A DNA stretch of 64,000 nucleotides from Pelomonas sp. SE-A7 (lineage in GTDB: Bacteria; Pseudomonadota; Gammaproteobacteria; Burkholderiales; Burkholderiaceae_C). This document shows, in pieces, positions 43,250 to 51,892 of the stretch. The stretch covers positions 2,852,001 to 2,916,000 of the forward strand of contig NZ_JAUASW010000001.1 in assembly GCF_030345705.1 (NCBI RefSeq), read 5' to 3'. A program made the translations under genes and the position numbers. Under the pieces are notes generated by a model that worked only from the letters and a program-made list of their open reading frames with translations, searched no databases and was not told the origin of the DNA. Each line of letters starts with the position of its first letter. Positions within the stretch are counted from its first letter, which is position 1.

Positions 43250-43984
43250 TCAGCTCTTTTCGCTGAGGGCCAGCCAACCGAGCACGGCCAGCGGGGCCGT
43301 GTCGGCCCGCAAGATGCGCGGACCCAGCTGGGCCGCGACAAAGCCTTGCGCCCGCGCGGCCGCTTCCTCGGCCGGACTCAGGCCACCCTCAGGGCCGCTC
43401 AGCACCAGGGTCTGATCGCCCGGTACCGCCGTCAGCCTGGACAGCGGTTCAGCGGCCATCGGGCTCAGCAGCCAGCGCCGCTGCGAGGCAAGACCCGGCC
43501 CCAGGCTGGCCAGCCAGGCCGCCAGGCTCTGCACCGGCTCGATCTGCGTGACCTTGCTGCGGCCGCTCTGCTCGGCCGCAGCCACAGCCACACCCTGCCA
43601 ATGGGCCTGCTTCTTGTCGGCCCGCTCGCCGGCCAGGCGCAGGACCGAGCGTTCGCTCATCAAGGGTTGGATGGCGGCGGCACCCAGCTCGGTGGCCTTT
43701 TCGACAATGCCGTCCATGCGGTCGTTGGCCGGCATCACCACGGCCAGGGTGACCTGCTGGGCCAGCTCGCGCTGCACCAGCTGGCGCGACTGCAGGTGCA
43801 CCCGCACCTCGCTGCGGCCCATGGCCGCGACCTCGGCCTGGTATTCGAAGCCCGAGCCATCGAACAGCGTGACAGGACTGCCCGGTTGCAGGCGCAGGAC
43901 CTGCACATGGCGGGCCGCGCCGGGGGGCAGGGACATTTCGGACTGGCCTTCCAGGGCCTGGTCGACGTAAAAACGCGGAGGCAT
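43250..43984 (-). CDS. rsmE: 16S rRNA m3U1498 methyltransferase
   Basis: 244 aa SPOUT-family methyltransferase. An N-terminal PUA-like domain (MPPRFYVD, then HVQVLRLQPG) is followed by the knotted domain with KATELGAAAIQPLMSERSV, AAEQSGRS, LVLSGPEGGLSPAEE and LGPRILRADTAPL, all typical. It is convergent with rlmL. The start gives MPPRFY, the canonical RsmE N-terminus; the frame is open upstream but unsupported. Confidence 0.95.
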   Translation of the reverse strand: MPPRFYVDQALEGQSEMSLPPGAARHVQVLRLQPGSPVTLFDGSGFEYQAEVAAMGRSEVRVHLQSRQLVQRELAQQVTLAVVMPANDRMDGIVEKATELGAAAIQPLMSERSVLRLAGERADKKQAHWQGVAVAAAEQSGRSKVTQIEPVQSLAAWLASLGPGLASQRRWLLSPMAAEPLSRLTAVPGDQTLVLSGPEGGLSPAEEAAARAQGFVAAQLGPRILRADTAPLAVLGWLALSEKS

Positions 43985-44019
43985 GCGGGGATTGTCCCGC
44001 AGCCAGAACCGGAGTTCCC

Positions 44020-44484
44020 ATGCGATCTGCGCTTGCCCTCGTTGCCCTGCTGCTGAGCGGCGCCGTCCAGGCCCAGGAAGCGGCCGCGCCACCGGCCTGG
44101 ATGGCCGGCTGCTGGAAGCTGGAAGGCTCCGATGCCGGCTCGGCCGAGCAGTGGATGGCGCCAGCCGGCGGTCAGATGATGGGCATGTCGCGCACGCTTC
44201 GGCGCGGCAAGCTGGTCGAGTTCGAATTCCTGCAGATCCGGCCCAATGCCGAAGGCAAGCTGGAATATGTCGCCCAGCCGCAAGGCCGGCCGCCGACCGC
44301 CTTTGCGCTCAAGGAGCAGGGGCCGCAGTCGGTGCTGTTCGAGAACCCGCAGCACGACTTCCCGCAGCGCATCAGCTACAAGCGCGACGGCCTGCAGATG
44401 CAGGCACGCATAGAAGGCGAGCGCAACGGCAAGCTGCGCGGCATCGACTTCGCCTTCCGCAAGATCGCCTGCGACGGCGAGTGA
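44020..44484 (+). CDS. Exported DUF6265-type protein
   Basis: 154 aa. A signal peptide is cleaved near VQAQ-EA. The mature part starts WMAGCWKLEG, followed by EQWMAPAGGQMMGMSRT, FEFLQIRP and NPQHDFPQRISY. This is the pattern of a small lipocalin-like beta protein family often annotated DUF6265; function unknown. Divergent from rsmE with 35 bp between starts. Followed by a strong hairpin. Confidence 0.75.
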   Translation: MRSALALVALLLSGAVQAQEAAAPPAWMAGCWKLEGSDAGSAEQWMAPAGGQMMGMSRTLRRGKLVEFEFLQIRPNAEGKLEYVAQPQGRPPTAFALKEQGPQSVLFENPQHDFPQRISYKRDGLQMQARIEGERNGKLRGIDFAFRKIACDGE

Positions 44485-44503
44485 GCCACGGCCCATTTTG
44501 AAG

Positions 44504-44529
44504 AACGGGCCGCCCCAGGGCGGCCCGTT
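44504..44529. terminator. Bidirectional hairpin between convergent genes
   Basis: AACGGGCCGCC (44504-44514) pairs perfectly with GGCGGCCCGTT (44519-44529). It lies between the stop codons of the DUF6265-like gene and the lipoprotein gene. U-runs on both sides are weak (GTCGTTC on plus, CTTCAAAAT on minus). Confidence 0.65.
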
Positions 44530-44534
44530 GTCGT

Positions 44535-46916
44535 TCAGAACCCGCCGGTGGCGGTCACCAGCAGGGCGCCGGACGCGCCGCTGATCCAGATCGTCTTGGC
44601 ATCGACGATGCTGATTTCGCCATAGCCCTGCTGGCCCGAGTTGGGCTGGGTGACCCAGGTCTTGCCACCGTCCGTGGTGGCCATCAGCAGGCCGCTGTCG
44701 CCGACCAGCCAGCCGCGCTGCGCGTCGAAGAACTTGATGTCGCGCACCGTGCTGTAGGCCGGGCCGACCTGGATCGTGGCCCAGTGCTCGCCGCCGTCGT
44801 TGGACTGCAGGATCGCCGCCGAGGTGTAGCCCGCGCCTATCCACAGCGTCGGCAGTCCGGCCACGGCGGTGCCGGCCGAGTTGCCTGCGGCCGCGGCCTG
44901 CCAGGTCGCGCCGGCATCTTTCGTGAACAGGTGCTTGCCGTCCTCGGCCACGGCGGCCCAGCGGGTGGCGTCGGCAAACAGGATCTTGCGGGTATTGAAC
45001 AGCGCCCCCAGGCCTTCGATCCTGGTCCAGTTGTCGCCGCCGTCCTTGGAGACCACCCAGTAGCCCGAGTTCACCTTGCCCACGCCCAGCTGGGCATCGA
45101 AGAAAGTGAAGTCCGCCAGACCGGGGGCCGGCTTGAGCGTCCAGGTCGCGCCACCATCGGTGGTCTTGTAAAGGATAGTCTGCTCGATCAGCCAGCCGAC
45201 CTGGGCATTGGCCAGCTGGACGATGGGGCGGTAGGCCGTGCCCACGCTGGTCTTCTCGCCCACGCGCCTCACGGTCCAGCTGCGGCCGCCGTCCTTGGTC
45301 TCGCTGAGCGTGCGGTTGGTGACGGTGATGCCGTGCAGCGCATCGGAGAAAGAGCTGCTGCGGGCGGCATCGGCATTGTCGATCAGGCCGACCTTGACCC
45401 AATGCGCACCACCGTCGCGAGTCTGGTGCACGGTGCCGTCGGAGGCCGTCAGCCACAGACTGACCGGGCCCTTGAGGGAGATATTGCCCCAGTAGGACGG
45501 CCCGCCGTCCGGTGCCGCCAAGTCGGACCAGGTACCACCGGCGTCACGGCTGACCCTGGCCGCCCTGGGGGTCGGGTAGAAGGGGCCGTCATAGGCGGGC
45601 CAGTAGCGATCCTGGAGCGCAAGCGTGCTTCCGTTCACGAGCACGACCAGCTGAGTCGGGATGTTGAGCTGGGGGTCGGTATAGAGATCGGTGCCGTACA
45701 GCCGCCAGGTCTTTCCATAGTCGGTGCTCTGCGCCGGGCGGGTGTAGGACACGCCGAACAGGTTCTTGCCATCGCTGCTGGAGGCCATCAGCGCCAGGTT
45801 GCCCACGATGGGATAGGGGCTGGCCGGTTCGCTCGGATCGCTGACCAGGGTCCAGTTCGCACCGCCATCGGCCGTACGGAAGAAGCGGAAGTTGTTCGCC
45901 TCCTTGACCAGCAGGGTGAGCGACTCCCCGCCGCCGGATGCCATGCTCACGGTGGCGTCGACGCTGCCCAGATCGAGCACCTGCGTGCGCGTCAGGCCGG
46001 CATCGCTGGACTTCGAGACCTTCCTGGTCGCCGCGTCGTAGTACCAGAGCAGGCCGGTGTCGCTCATCAGCTGCGGCGCGGGGCTCAGCGCGCGCCAGGA
46101 CAGGCCGGCATCGGTGGTGACGCAGCTGGGCACGTTGGCGGCGGCCATCAGATAGGCCGTGTCCGCGCCAGGGGCGCTGATCGAAAACGCCGTTGCGCTC
46201 GAGCAGGCGGCGGGCACCGTGCTGGACGACCAGGTGGTCCCTCCGTCGCGCGTCTTGATCACCGAAGCATCGCCGTACAGGATCCAGCCGTTCTGGGCAT
46301 TGGCGAAGGCGGCGGAGCGCAGGTAGCCGGTCGTGCCCGAGTTCTGGCTGGTCCAGGTGGCGCCGCCGTCGGTGGTCTTGGCCACCGCGCCCAGCGAGCC
46401 CACGCGCCAACCGGTGGATGCGTCGATGAAGGACACATTGAGCGGAATGCTGGCGCCGGTCATCGAGGTCTGAACGCACCAGCCGCTGTTGTTCGCGCCG
46501 CTGCAGTTGAGGCCGCTCACATTGGCCAGGGTGTTGATGCTCAGCGTGGCCTGCACTTCGCGGCTGTCGCCGGTGGCATTGCTGACCTTGAGCAGGACCT
46601 TGAAATCGCCGCCCCGCACATAGCTGTGGCTGGGCGAGGTCTCGGCGCTCTTGCTTCCGTCGCCGAAATCCCAGGCATAGCTCAGGCCGCTCAGCGCCTC
46701 GGTGGAGCTGGCGAACTTGACGCTGGCGCCGGCACTGGCCGTCGCAGGCAGTTGGATGGCCAGCGTCGTCGGAATAGGTGTTCCGGCCGGCGGCTGCACC
46801 ACGGGACCGCTACCGCCGGTCGCACCGCCCCCGCCACCGCCGCCACAGGCTGCCAACATGGCAGCCAGCATCAATCCGGCCGCCGTGGGCCAGACGCGCA
46901 TCGTCTTCTTGTTCAC
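44535..46916 (-). CDS. Lipoprotein with PKD domain and YCF48/BNR-like repeats
   Basis: 793 aa. Lipobox LAAC with Cys24, then a poly-Gly tract. A PKD domain (about 45-130) contains YAWDFGDGS. From about residue 165 to the end there are some fourteen (T/S)-x-D-x-G-x-x-W motifs spaced 40-60 residues apart (for example TTDGGATW, TKDGGRSW, SKDGGDNW). These motifs indicate a beta-propeller of the sialidase/BNR type. Segments such as AQVGWLIEQTILYKTTDGG and GWLVGDSGLLMATTDGG resemble the YCF48 photosystem-assembly family, common as outer-surface proteins in non-photosynthetic Burkholderiales. Catalytic sialidase residues were not identified. Function unknown; surface binding is a guess. Confidence 0.8.
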   Translation of the reverse strand: MNKKTMRVWPTAAGLMLAAMLAACGGGGGGGATGGSGPVVQPPAGTPIPTTLAIQLPATASAGASVKFASSTEALSGLSYAWDFGDGSKSAETSPSHSYVRGGDFKVLLKVSNATGDSREVQATLSINTLANVSGLNCSGANNSGWCVQTSMTGASIPLNVSFIDASTGWRVGSLGAVAKTTDGGATWTSQNSGTTGYLRSAAFANAQNGWILYGDASVIKTRDGGTTWSSSTVPAACSSATAFSISAPGADTAYLMAAANVPSCVTTDAGLSWRALSPAPQLMSDTGLLWYYDAATRKVSKSSDAGLTRTQVLDLGSVDATVSMASGGGESLTLLVKEANNFRFFRTADGGANWTLVSDPSEPASPYPIVGNLALMASSSDGKNLFGVSYTRPAQSTDYGKTWRLYGTDLYTDPQLNIPTQLVVLVNGSTLALQDRYWPAYDGPFYPTPRAARVSRDAGGTWSDLAAPDGGPSYWGNISLKGPVSLWLTASDGTVHQTRDGGAHWVKVGLIDNADAARSSSFSDALHGITVTNRTLSETKDGGRSWTVRRVGEKTSVGTAYRPIVQLANAQVGWLIEQTILYKTTDGGATWTLKPAPGLADFTFFDAQLGVGKVNSGYWVVSKDGGDNWTRIEGLGALFNTRKILFADATRWAAVAEDGKHLFTKDAGATWQAAAAGNSAGTAVAGLPTLWIGAGYTSAAILQSNDGGEHWATIQVGPAYSTVRDIKFFDAQRGWLVGDSGLLMATTDGGKTWVTQPNSGQQGYGEISIVDAKTIWISGASGALLVTATGGF

Positions 46917-47085
46917 TCAGGCTCCCTGTCGTCAGGACTTGGTCCGTCCACGGATAGGCCGCATCCTGCTCTTGGTGTCTGGTTGCTGCGGCAATCAATC
47001 ACCTCGCGATGGAGGTGCGCGCAGTGTATGGCGACCTTGGTGACGACTCAGCGAACGCCGATCAACAACCGCGGCTGGCTCCGTC

Positions 47086-48759
47086 CTACTTGTCGCGCAG
47101 CTCGCGGCGCAGGATCTTGCCCACCGGCGTCTTGGGCAGCTCGGTGCGGAACTCCACCACCTTGGGCCGCTTGTAGCCGGTCAGGTTGGCCTCGCAGAAG
47201 GCACGCACGTCGGCCTCGGTGACGTTGGGGTCCTTCTTGACCAGCACCACCTTGACCGCCTCGCCGGCCTTGGCGTCGGGGATGCCGACCGCCGCCGCCT
47301 CGAGGATGCCGGGCATCTGGGTCAGCACGTCCTCGACCTCGTTCGGATACACGTTGAAGCCGCTGACCAGGATCATGTCCTTCTTGCGGTCGACGATCTT
47401 GAAGTAGCCGCGCTCGTCCACCACGCCCACGTCGCCGGTGCGGAAGAAGCCGTCGGCCGTCATGACCTTGGCGGTCTCGTCGGGGCGCTGCCAGTAGCCG
47501 GCCATCACCTGCGGGCCCTTGATCGCGATCTCGCCGACCTGGCCCATGGCCACCTCGGCGCCGTCATCGTCCAGCAGCTTGAGCTCGGTGCTGGACAGCG
47601 GCAGACCGATGGTGCCGGTGTAGGCCGTGCTGTCGGTGGGGTTGCAGGCCGCCACCGGCGAGGTTTCCGAGAGGCCGTAGCCCTCGCAGATCGGGCAGCC
47701 GGTCTTCTCCAGCCACAGCTTGGCCGTGGCCTGCTGCACCGCCATGCCGCCACCGACCGAGATCACCAGGTGGCTCCAATCCACCGTGTTGAACTGCGGA
47801 TGATTGGCCATGGCCATGAACAGCGTGTTCACCGCCGGCAGGCTGTTGAAGCGGTGCTTGCTCAGCTCCTTGAACACGGCCGGCAGGTCGCGCGGATTCG
47901 GGATCAGGATGTTGGCGCCGCCAAGGTGCATGGACAGCATCATGTTCGTGGTGAAACCGAAGATGTGATACAGCGGCAGGGCGCAGATGCTGACCAGCTG
48001 GTCGCTGGCCGGCACCTTCTTCAGCGCCGGCTGGTACCAGGCCTCGGCCTGCATCACATTGGCCACCAGGTTGCGGTGCAGCAGCACGGCGCCCTTGGAG
48101 ACGCCGGTCGTGCCGCCGGTGTACTGCAGCACGGCGATGTCGGTCGGCACTACCTTGGGTGCCTTGTAGGCCTTGGCGCGGCCCTGGGCCACGGCGTCCT
48201 TGTAGCGCACGGCGCCGGGCAGCTCGAACTCGGGCACCAGCTTCTTCACCTTGCGCACCACGTAGTTGACGACCATGCCCTTGGCAAAGCCCAGCAGATC
48301 GCCCATGGAGGCCAGGATCACATGCTTGGTCGGCACGCTGTTCGCCACCTGCTGCAAGGTGGCGGCAAAGTTCTCCAGGATGACGATGGCCTTGGCGCCC
48401 GAGTCCTTGAGCTGGTGCTCCAGCTCGCGCGGCGTGTACAGCGGGTTGACGTTGACCACCACATAGCCGGCGCGCAGCACGGCGGCCACGGCCACCGGGT
48501 ACTGCATCACATTGGGCATCATCAGGGCGACGCGGTCACCCTTCTCCAGGCCCAGGCCCTGCAGGTAGGCGGCCAGCGCCTTGGAGTCGGCATCGAGCTG
48601 GCCGAAGCTCATGCCGCGGCCCATCATCTTGTAGGCGTTGCGCTCGGGGTACTTCCTGAAGGCCGATTCCATCAGGTCGACCAGCGAGGGGTACTGGTCG
48701 GCATTGATCTCGGCCGCCACACCGGCGGGGTAATTCTTCAGCCAGATGTTCTTGTCCAT
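47086..48759 (-). CDS. fadD: Long-chain fatty-acid-CoA ligase
   Basis: 557 aa adenylate-forming enzyme that activates fatty acids with ATP and CoA. Key motifs are the P-loop YTGGTTGVSKGA, the EGYGLSETSP adenine motif, FFRTGDVGVVDERGY, VSGFNVYPNEVEDV, and the C-terminal catalytic Lys in KTPVGKILRREL. The FICS-equivalent segment GYFKIVDRKKDMI is also there. The ATG gives MDKNIWLKNYP, and the length fits FadD. No operon partner; the pnt genes end 84 bp upstream on the same strand. Confidence 0.93.
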   Translation of the reverse strand: MDKNIWLKNYPAGVAAEINADQYPSLVDLMESAFRKYPERNAYKMMGRGMSFGQLDADSKALAAYLQGLGLEKGDRVALMMPNVMQYPVAVAAVLRAGYVVVNVNPLYTPRELEHQLKDSGAKAIVILENFAATLQQVANSVPTKHVILASMGDLLGFAKGMVVNYVVRKVKKLVPEFELPGAVRYKDAVAQGRAKAYKAPKVVPTDIAVLQYTGGTTGVSKGAVLLHRNLVANVMQAEAWYQPALKKVPASDQLVSICALPLYHIFGFTTNMMLSMHLGGANILIPNPRDLPAVFKELSKHRFNSLPAVNTLFMAMANHPQFNTVDWSHLVISVGGGMAVQQATAKLWLEKTGCPICEGYGLSETSPVAACNPTDSTAYTGTIGLPLSSTELKLLDDDGAEVAMGQVGEIAIKGPQVMAGYWQRPDETAKVMTADGFFRTGDVGVVDERGYFKIVDRKKDMILVSGFNVYPNEVEDVLTQMPGILEAAAVGIPDAKAGEAVKVVLVKKDPNVTEADVRAFCEANLTGYKRPKVVEFRTELPKTPVGKILRRELRDK

Positions 48760-48843
48760 TGCTGTCTCCAGGGTCGCGGGCGGCATTCTCACCGATGCCT
48801 GGGCCCAGGGGCGGGGGCGCTGTGCGCCCTCCGCCAGTCAGGA

Positions 48844-50265
48844 CTATTCGACGGCCTTGAGCATGTCCTCGACCACCTTCTTGGCGTCGCCGAACACCAT
48901 CATGGTCTTGTCCATGTAGAACAGCTCGTTGTCCAGGCCCGCATAGCCGGCGGCCATCGAACGCTTGTTCACGATGATGGTCTTGGCCTTGTAGGCCTCC
49001 AGGATCGGCATGCCGTAGATAGGGCTGCCCTTCACGTGGGCGGCCGGGTTCACCACGTCGTTGGCGCCGAGGATGATGGCCACGTCGGCCTGGCCGAACT
49101 CGGCATTGATGTCTTCCATCTCGAACACCTGGTCGTAGGGCACCTCGGCCTCGGCCAGCAGCACGTTCATGTGGCCCGGCATGCGGCCGGCCACCGGATG
49201 GATGGCGTATTTCACCGTCACGCCCTTCTCGATCAGCTTGGCCGCCAGCTCCTTGACCGCATGCTGGGCGCGCGCCACCGCCAGGCCATAGCCCGGCACG
49301 ATGATCACGCTCTCGGCATTGCCCATGATGAAGGCCGCGTCGTCGGCGCTGCCGCTCTTGACGTTGCGCTGCTGCGCCGCGCCGGCCGGACCGCCGGTCT
49401 CGCCACCGAAGCCGCCCAGGATCACGTTGAAGAACGAGCGGTTCATCGCCTTGCACATGATGTACGAGAGGATGGCGCCCGAGCTGCCGACCAGGGAGCC
49501 GGCAATGATCAGCATGGAGTTGTTCAGCGAGAAGCCTATGCCCGCCGCCGCCCAGCCCGAGTAGCTGTTCAGCATCGAGACCACCACCGGCATGTCGGCA
49601 CCGCCGATCGGGATGATCAGCAGCACGCCCAGCAGGAAACCCAGGGCCAGCACCAGGCCGAAGTCCAGCCACGAGGCCGAATGCCAGAAGCCGAACATGA
49701 AGAAGGCGGACGCCAGGCCCAGCACCAGGTTCAGCTTATGCTGGCCGGCGAAGGTCACCGGCGCGCCCTGGAACAGGCGGAACTTGTACTTGCCACTGAG
49801 CTTGCCGAAGGCGATGACCGAGCCGCTGAAGGTGATGGCGCCGATGAAGGCGCCCAGGGCCAGCTCGATGCGGTTGCCTCCAGGGATGGCCAGGCGGTTG
49901 TTGGCGATGCCGAAGGCATTGGGCTCCAGCACGGCCGTGGCCGCAATGAAGACCGCCGCCAGGCCGATCATGCTGTGCATGAAGGCGACCAGTTCCGGCA
50001 TCTTGGTCATCTCGACCTTGTTGGCCATGTAGGCGCCCAGGCCGCCGCCTATCACCAGGCCGACCAGCACATAGCTGAGCCCGAACAGATTGCCATAGGC
50101 CAGCTTGACGATCAGGGCCGCGGTCGTGACCGTGGCGATCAGCATGCCGGCCATGCCGAACAGATTGCCCTTGATGGACGTGGTCGGATGCGACAGGCCC
50201 TTCAAGGCCTGGATGAAGAAGACGCTGGCGACCAGGTAGAGCAGGGTGACGAGGTTCATGCTCAT
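48844..50265 (-). CDS. pntB: NAD(P) transhydrogenase subunit beta
   Basis: 473 aa. It has about nine hydrophobic segments in residues 1-270 (domain II), then an NADP(H)-binding domain III (about 290-473) with VIIVPGYGLAVARAQH, HPVAGRMPGHMNVLLAEA, GANDVVNPAA and VNKRSM. It forms the proton-pumping transhydrogenase with PntA. The ATG lies one base after the stop of the small alpha subunit gene. Last of pntA1-pntA2-pntB. Confidence 0.96.
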   Translation of the reverse strand: MSMNLVTLLYLVASVFFIQALKGLSHPTTSIKGNLFGMAGMLIATVTTAALIVKLAYGNLFGLSYVLVGLVIGGGLGAYMANKVEMTKMPELVAFMHSMIGLAAVFIAATAVLEPNAFGIANNRLAIPGGNRIELALGAFIGAITFSGSVIAFGKLSGKYKFRLFQGAPVTFAGQHKLNLVLGLASAFFMFGFWHSASWLDFGLVLALGFLLGVLLIIPIGGADMPVVVSMLNSYSGWAAAGIGFSLNNSMLIIAGSLVGSSGAILSYIMCKAMNRSFFNVILGGFGGETGGPAGAAQQRNVKSGSADDAAFIMGNAESVIIVPGYGLAVARAQHAVKELAAKLIEKGVTVKYAIHPVAGRMPGHMNVLLAEAEVPYDQVFEMEDINAEFGQADVAIILGANDVVNPAAHVKGSPIYGMPILEAYKAKTIIVNKRSMAAGYAGLDNELFYMDKTMMVFGDAKKVVEDMLKAVE

Positions 50266-50266
50266 G

Positions 50267-50578
50267 TCACTTGCCCTCCTTCTTGGCGGGCGTCTTCTTT
50301 TTGAACATCTCCAGCATCCGCCTCGTCACGAGGAAGCCGCCGAACACATTGACCGCGGCCAGGGCCACGGCCAGCGTGCCCATGAACTTGCCGGCATCGG
50401 TCTCGGTCAGCGCCGCGGCCAGCATGGCGCCGACGATGACGATGGCCGAGATCGCATTGGTCACGGCCATCAGCGGCGTGTGCAGGGCGGGCGTGACGGT
50501 CCAGACCACGTGGTAGCCCACGTAGATGGCCAGCACGAAGATGATCAGGTTGGTGATCAGGGGAGAGACTTGTTCCAT
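50267..50578 (-). CDS. pntA2: NAD(P) transhydrogenase subunit alpha, membrane part
   Basis: 103 aa with three hydrophobic helices (about 8-28, 37-58, 62-85) and a Lys-rich C-terminal tail. It corresponds to the C-terminal membrane domain of a fused PntA, here encoded separately as in Rhodospirillum-type transhydrogenases. It lies 7 bp after pntA1 and 1 bp before pntB. Confidence 0.92.
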   Translation of the reverse strand: MEQVSPLITNLIIFVLAIYVGYHVVWTVTPALHTPLMAVTNAISAIVIVGAMLAAALTETDAGKFMGTLAVALAAVNVFGGFLVTRRMLEMFKKKTPAKKEGK

Positions 50579-50585
50579 CGCTTGG

Positions 50586-51701
50586 TCACTTCCTCTTCAC
50601 TTCGCCGGCCTGCGTCATCAGGCAGGCGGCGACGATGTCGTCGTCCATGGGCACCTGGAAGCCGCCGTCCTTGGGCAGGACCAGCTTCAGGAAGTCGAGC
50701 ACGTTGCGGGCATAGAGGGCCGAGGCATCGGCCGCCACCAGGGCCGGCAGATTGGTCTCGCCGACCAGGGTCACGCCATGCTTCTGCACCGTCTGGCCGG
50801 CCTCGGTCAGCGGGCAGTTGCCGCCGGCCGGGGCCGCGAGGTCCACGATCACCGAGCCCGGCTTCATGCTTCGCACCATCTCCTCGGTGACCAGCACCGG
50901 TGCGGCGCGGCCGGGGATCAGGGCGGTGGTGATGACGATGTCGGCCTGGGCCACGCGTTTGGCCACCTCGATCTTCTGGCGGTCCAGCCAGCTCTGCGGC
51001 ATGGCCTTGGCATAGCCGCCCGAACCCTGCGCGGCCTCCTTCTCTTCATCGGTGTCGTAGGACACGTCGATGAACTTGCCGCCCAGCGACTCGACCTGTT
51101 CCTTGACCGAGGGCCGCACGTCGGAAGCCTCGATCACCGCGCCCAGGCGCTTGGCCGTGGCGATGGCCTGCAGGCCGGCCACGCCGACGCCGAGGATCAC
51201 GACCCGCGCGGCCTTCACCGTGCCGGCCGCCGTCATCAGCATCGGGAAGAAGCGCTGGTACTTGTCGGCCGCGATCATCACGGCCTTGTAGCCGGCGATA
51301 TTGGCCTGGCTGGACAGCACGTCCATGCTCTGGGCCCGGGTGGTGCGCGGCGCCGCTTCCAGCGCAAAGCTGGTCAGGCCGGCCGCGGCCAGGGCTTCCA
51401 GGCCCGGGCGGTCGAAGGGGTTGAGCATGCCGACCAGGGCCGCGCCCGACTTCATCAGGCCCAGTTCCTCGCCGTTCGGGCTCCTGACCTTGAGCACCAG
51501 CTCGGCGCCCAGGGCGGCGGCCCGGTCCACGATCTGGGCGCCGGCGGCCTGGTAGGCCTCATCCGTGCTGCTGGCGCTGAGGCCGGCGCCGCTTTGCACG
51601 AGCACGGCATGGCCCTGGGCGACCAGCTTCTTGGCCGTCTCGGGCGTGACGGCCACTCGAGTCTCTCCGGCCGCGCTCTCGCGCGGGACACCGATCTGCA
51701 T
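50586..51701 (-). CDS. pntA1: NAD(P) transhydrogenase subunit alpha, NAD-binding part
   Basis: 371 aa soluble domain I that binds NAD(H). The N-terminus MQIGVPRE and ETRVAVTPETAKKL, the VILGVGVAGLQAIATAKRLGA Rossmann motif, and the VEVAKRVAQADIVITTALIPGR-like and DLAAPAGGNCPLTE blocks are typical. It lacks the membrane part, which is the next gene. Together with pntA2 and pntB it would make NADPH at the expense of the proton gradient, complementing maeB. Confidence 0.95.
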   Translation of the reverse strand: MQIGVPRESAAGETRVAVTPETAKKLVAQGHAVLVQSGAGLSASSTDEAYQAAGAQIVDRAAALGAELVLKVRSPNGEELGLMKSGAALVGMLNPFDRPGLEALAAAGLTSFALEAAPRTTRAQSMDVLSSQANIAGYKAVMIAADKYQRFFPMLMTAAGTVKAARVVILGVGVAGLQAIATAKRLGAVIEASDVRPSVKEQVESLGGKFIDVSYDTDEEKEAAQGSGGYAKAMPQSWLDRQKIEVAKRVAQADIVITTALIPGRAAPVLVTEEMVRSMKPGSVIVDLAAPAGGNCPLTEAGQTVQKHGVTLVGETNLPALVAADASALYARNVLDFLKLVLPKDGGFQVPMDDDIVAACLMTQAGEVKRK

Positions 51702-51892
51702 GAAGAAACCCTCCTGCTGGGAAGTTCTGTGCCGGGTGGCGAATGGATGCTTGCGGGCAGCTTACACAAGGAAGATGACGCCTGCCCCCCGGGGAAGCCA
51801 GCAAGCCACAGCTGACGGATCGCGAAGCCTGGGGCCGCATCCAGCCATCAGCCCCTATGCTTGCCGCTTTGCTGGCGATGGAGATGTAGACC

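Noticed and set aside
50267..51701. Split pntA as a possible frameshifted gene
   Set aside because: The two parts have separate starts and a 7-bp gap, and this split is the normal form in many Alpha- and Betaproteobacteria.
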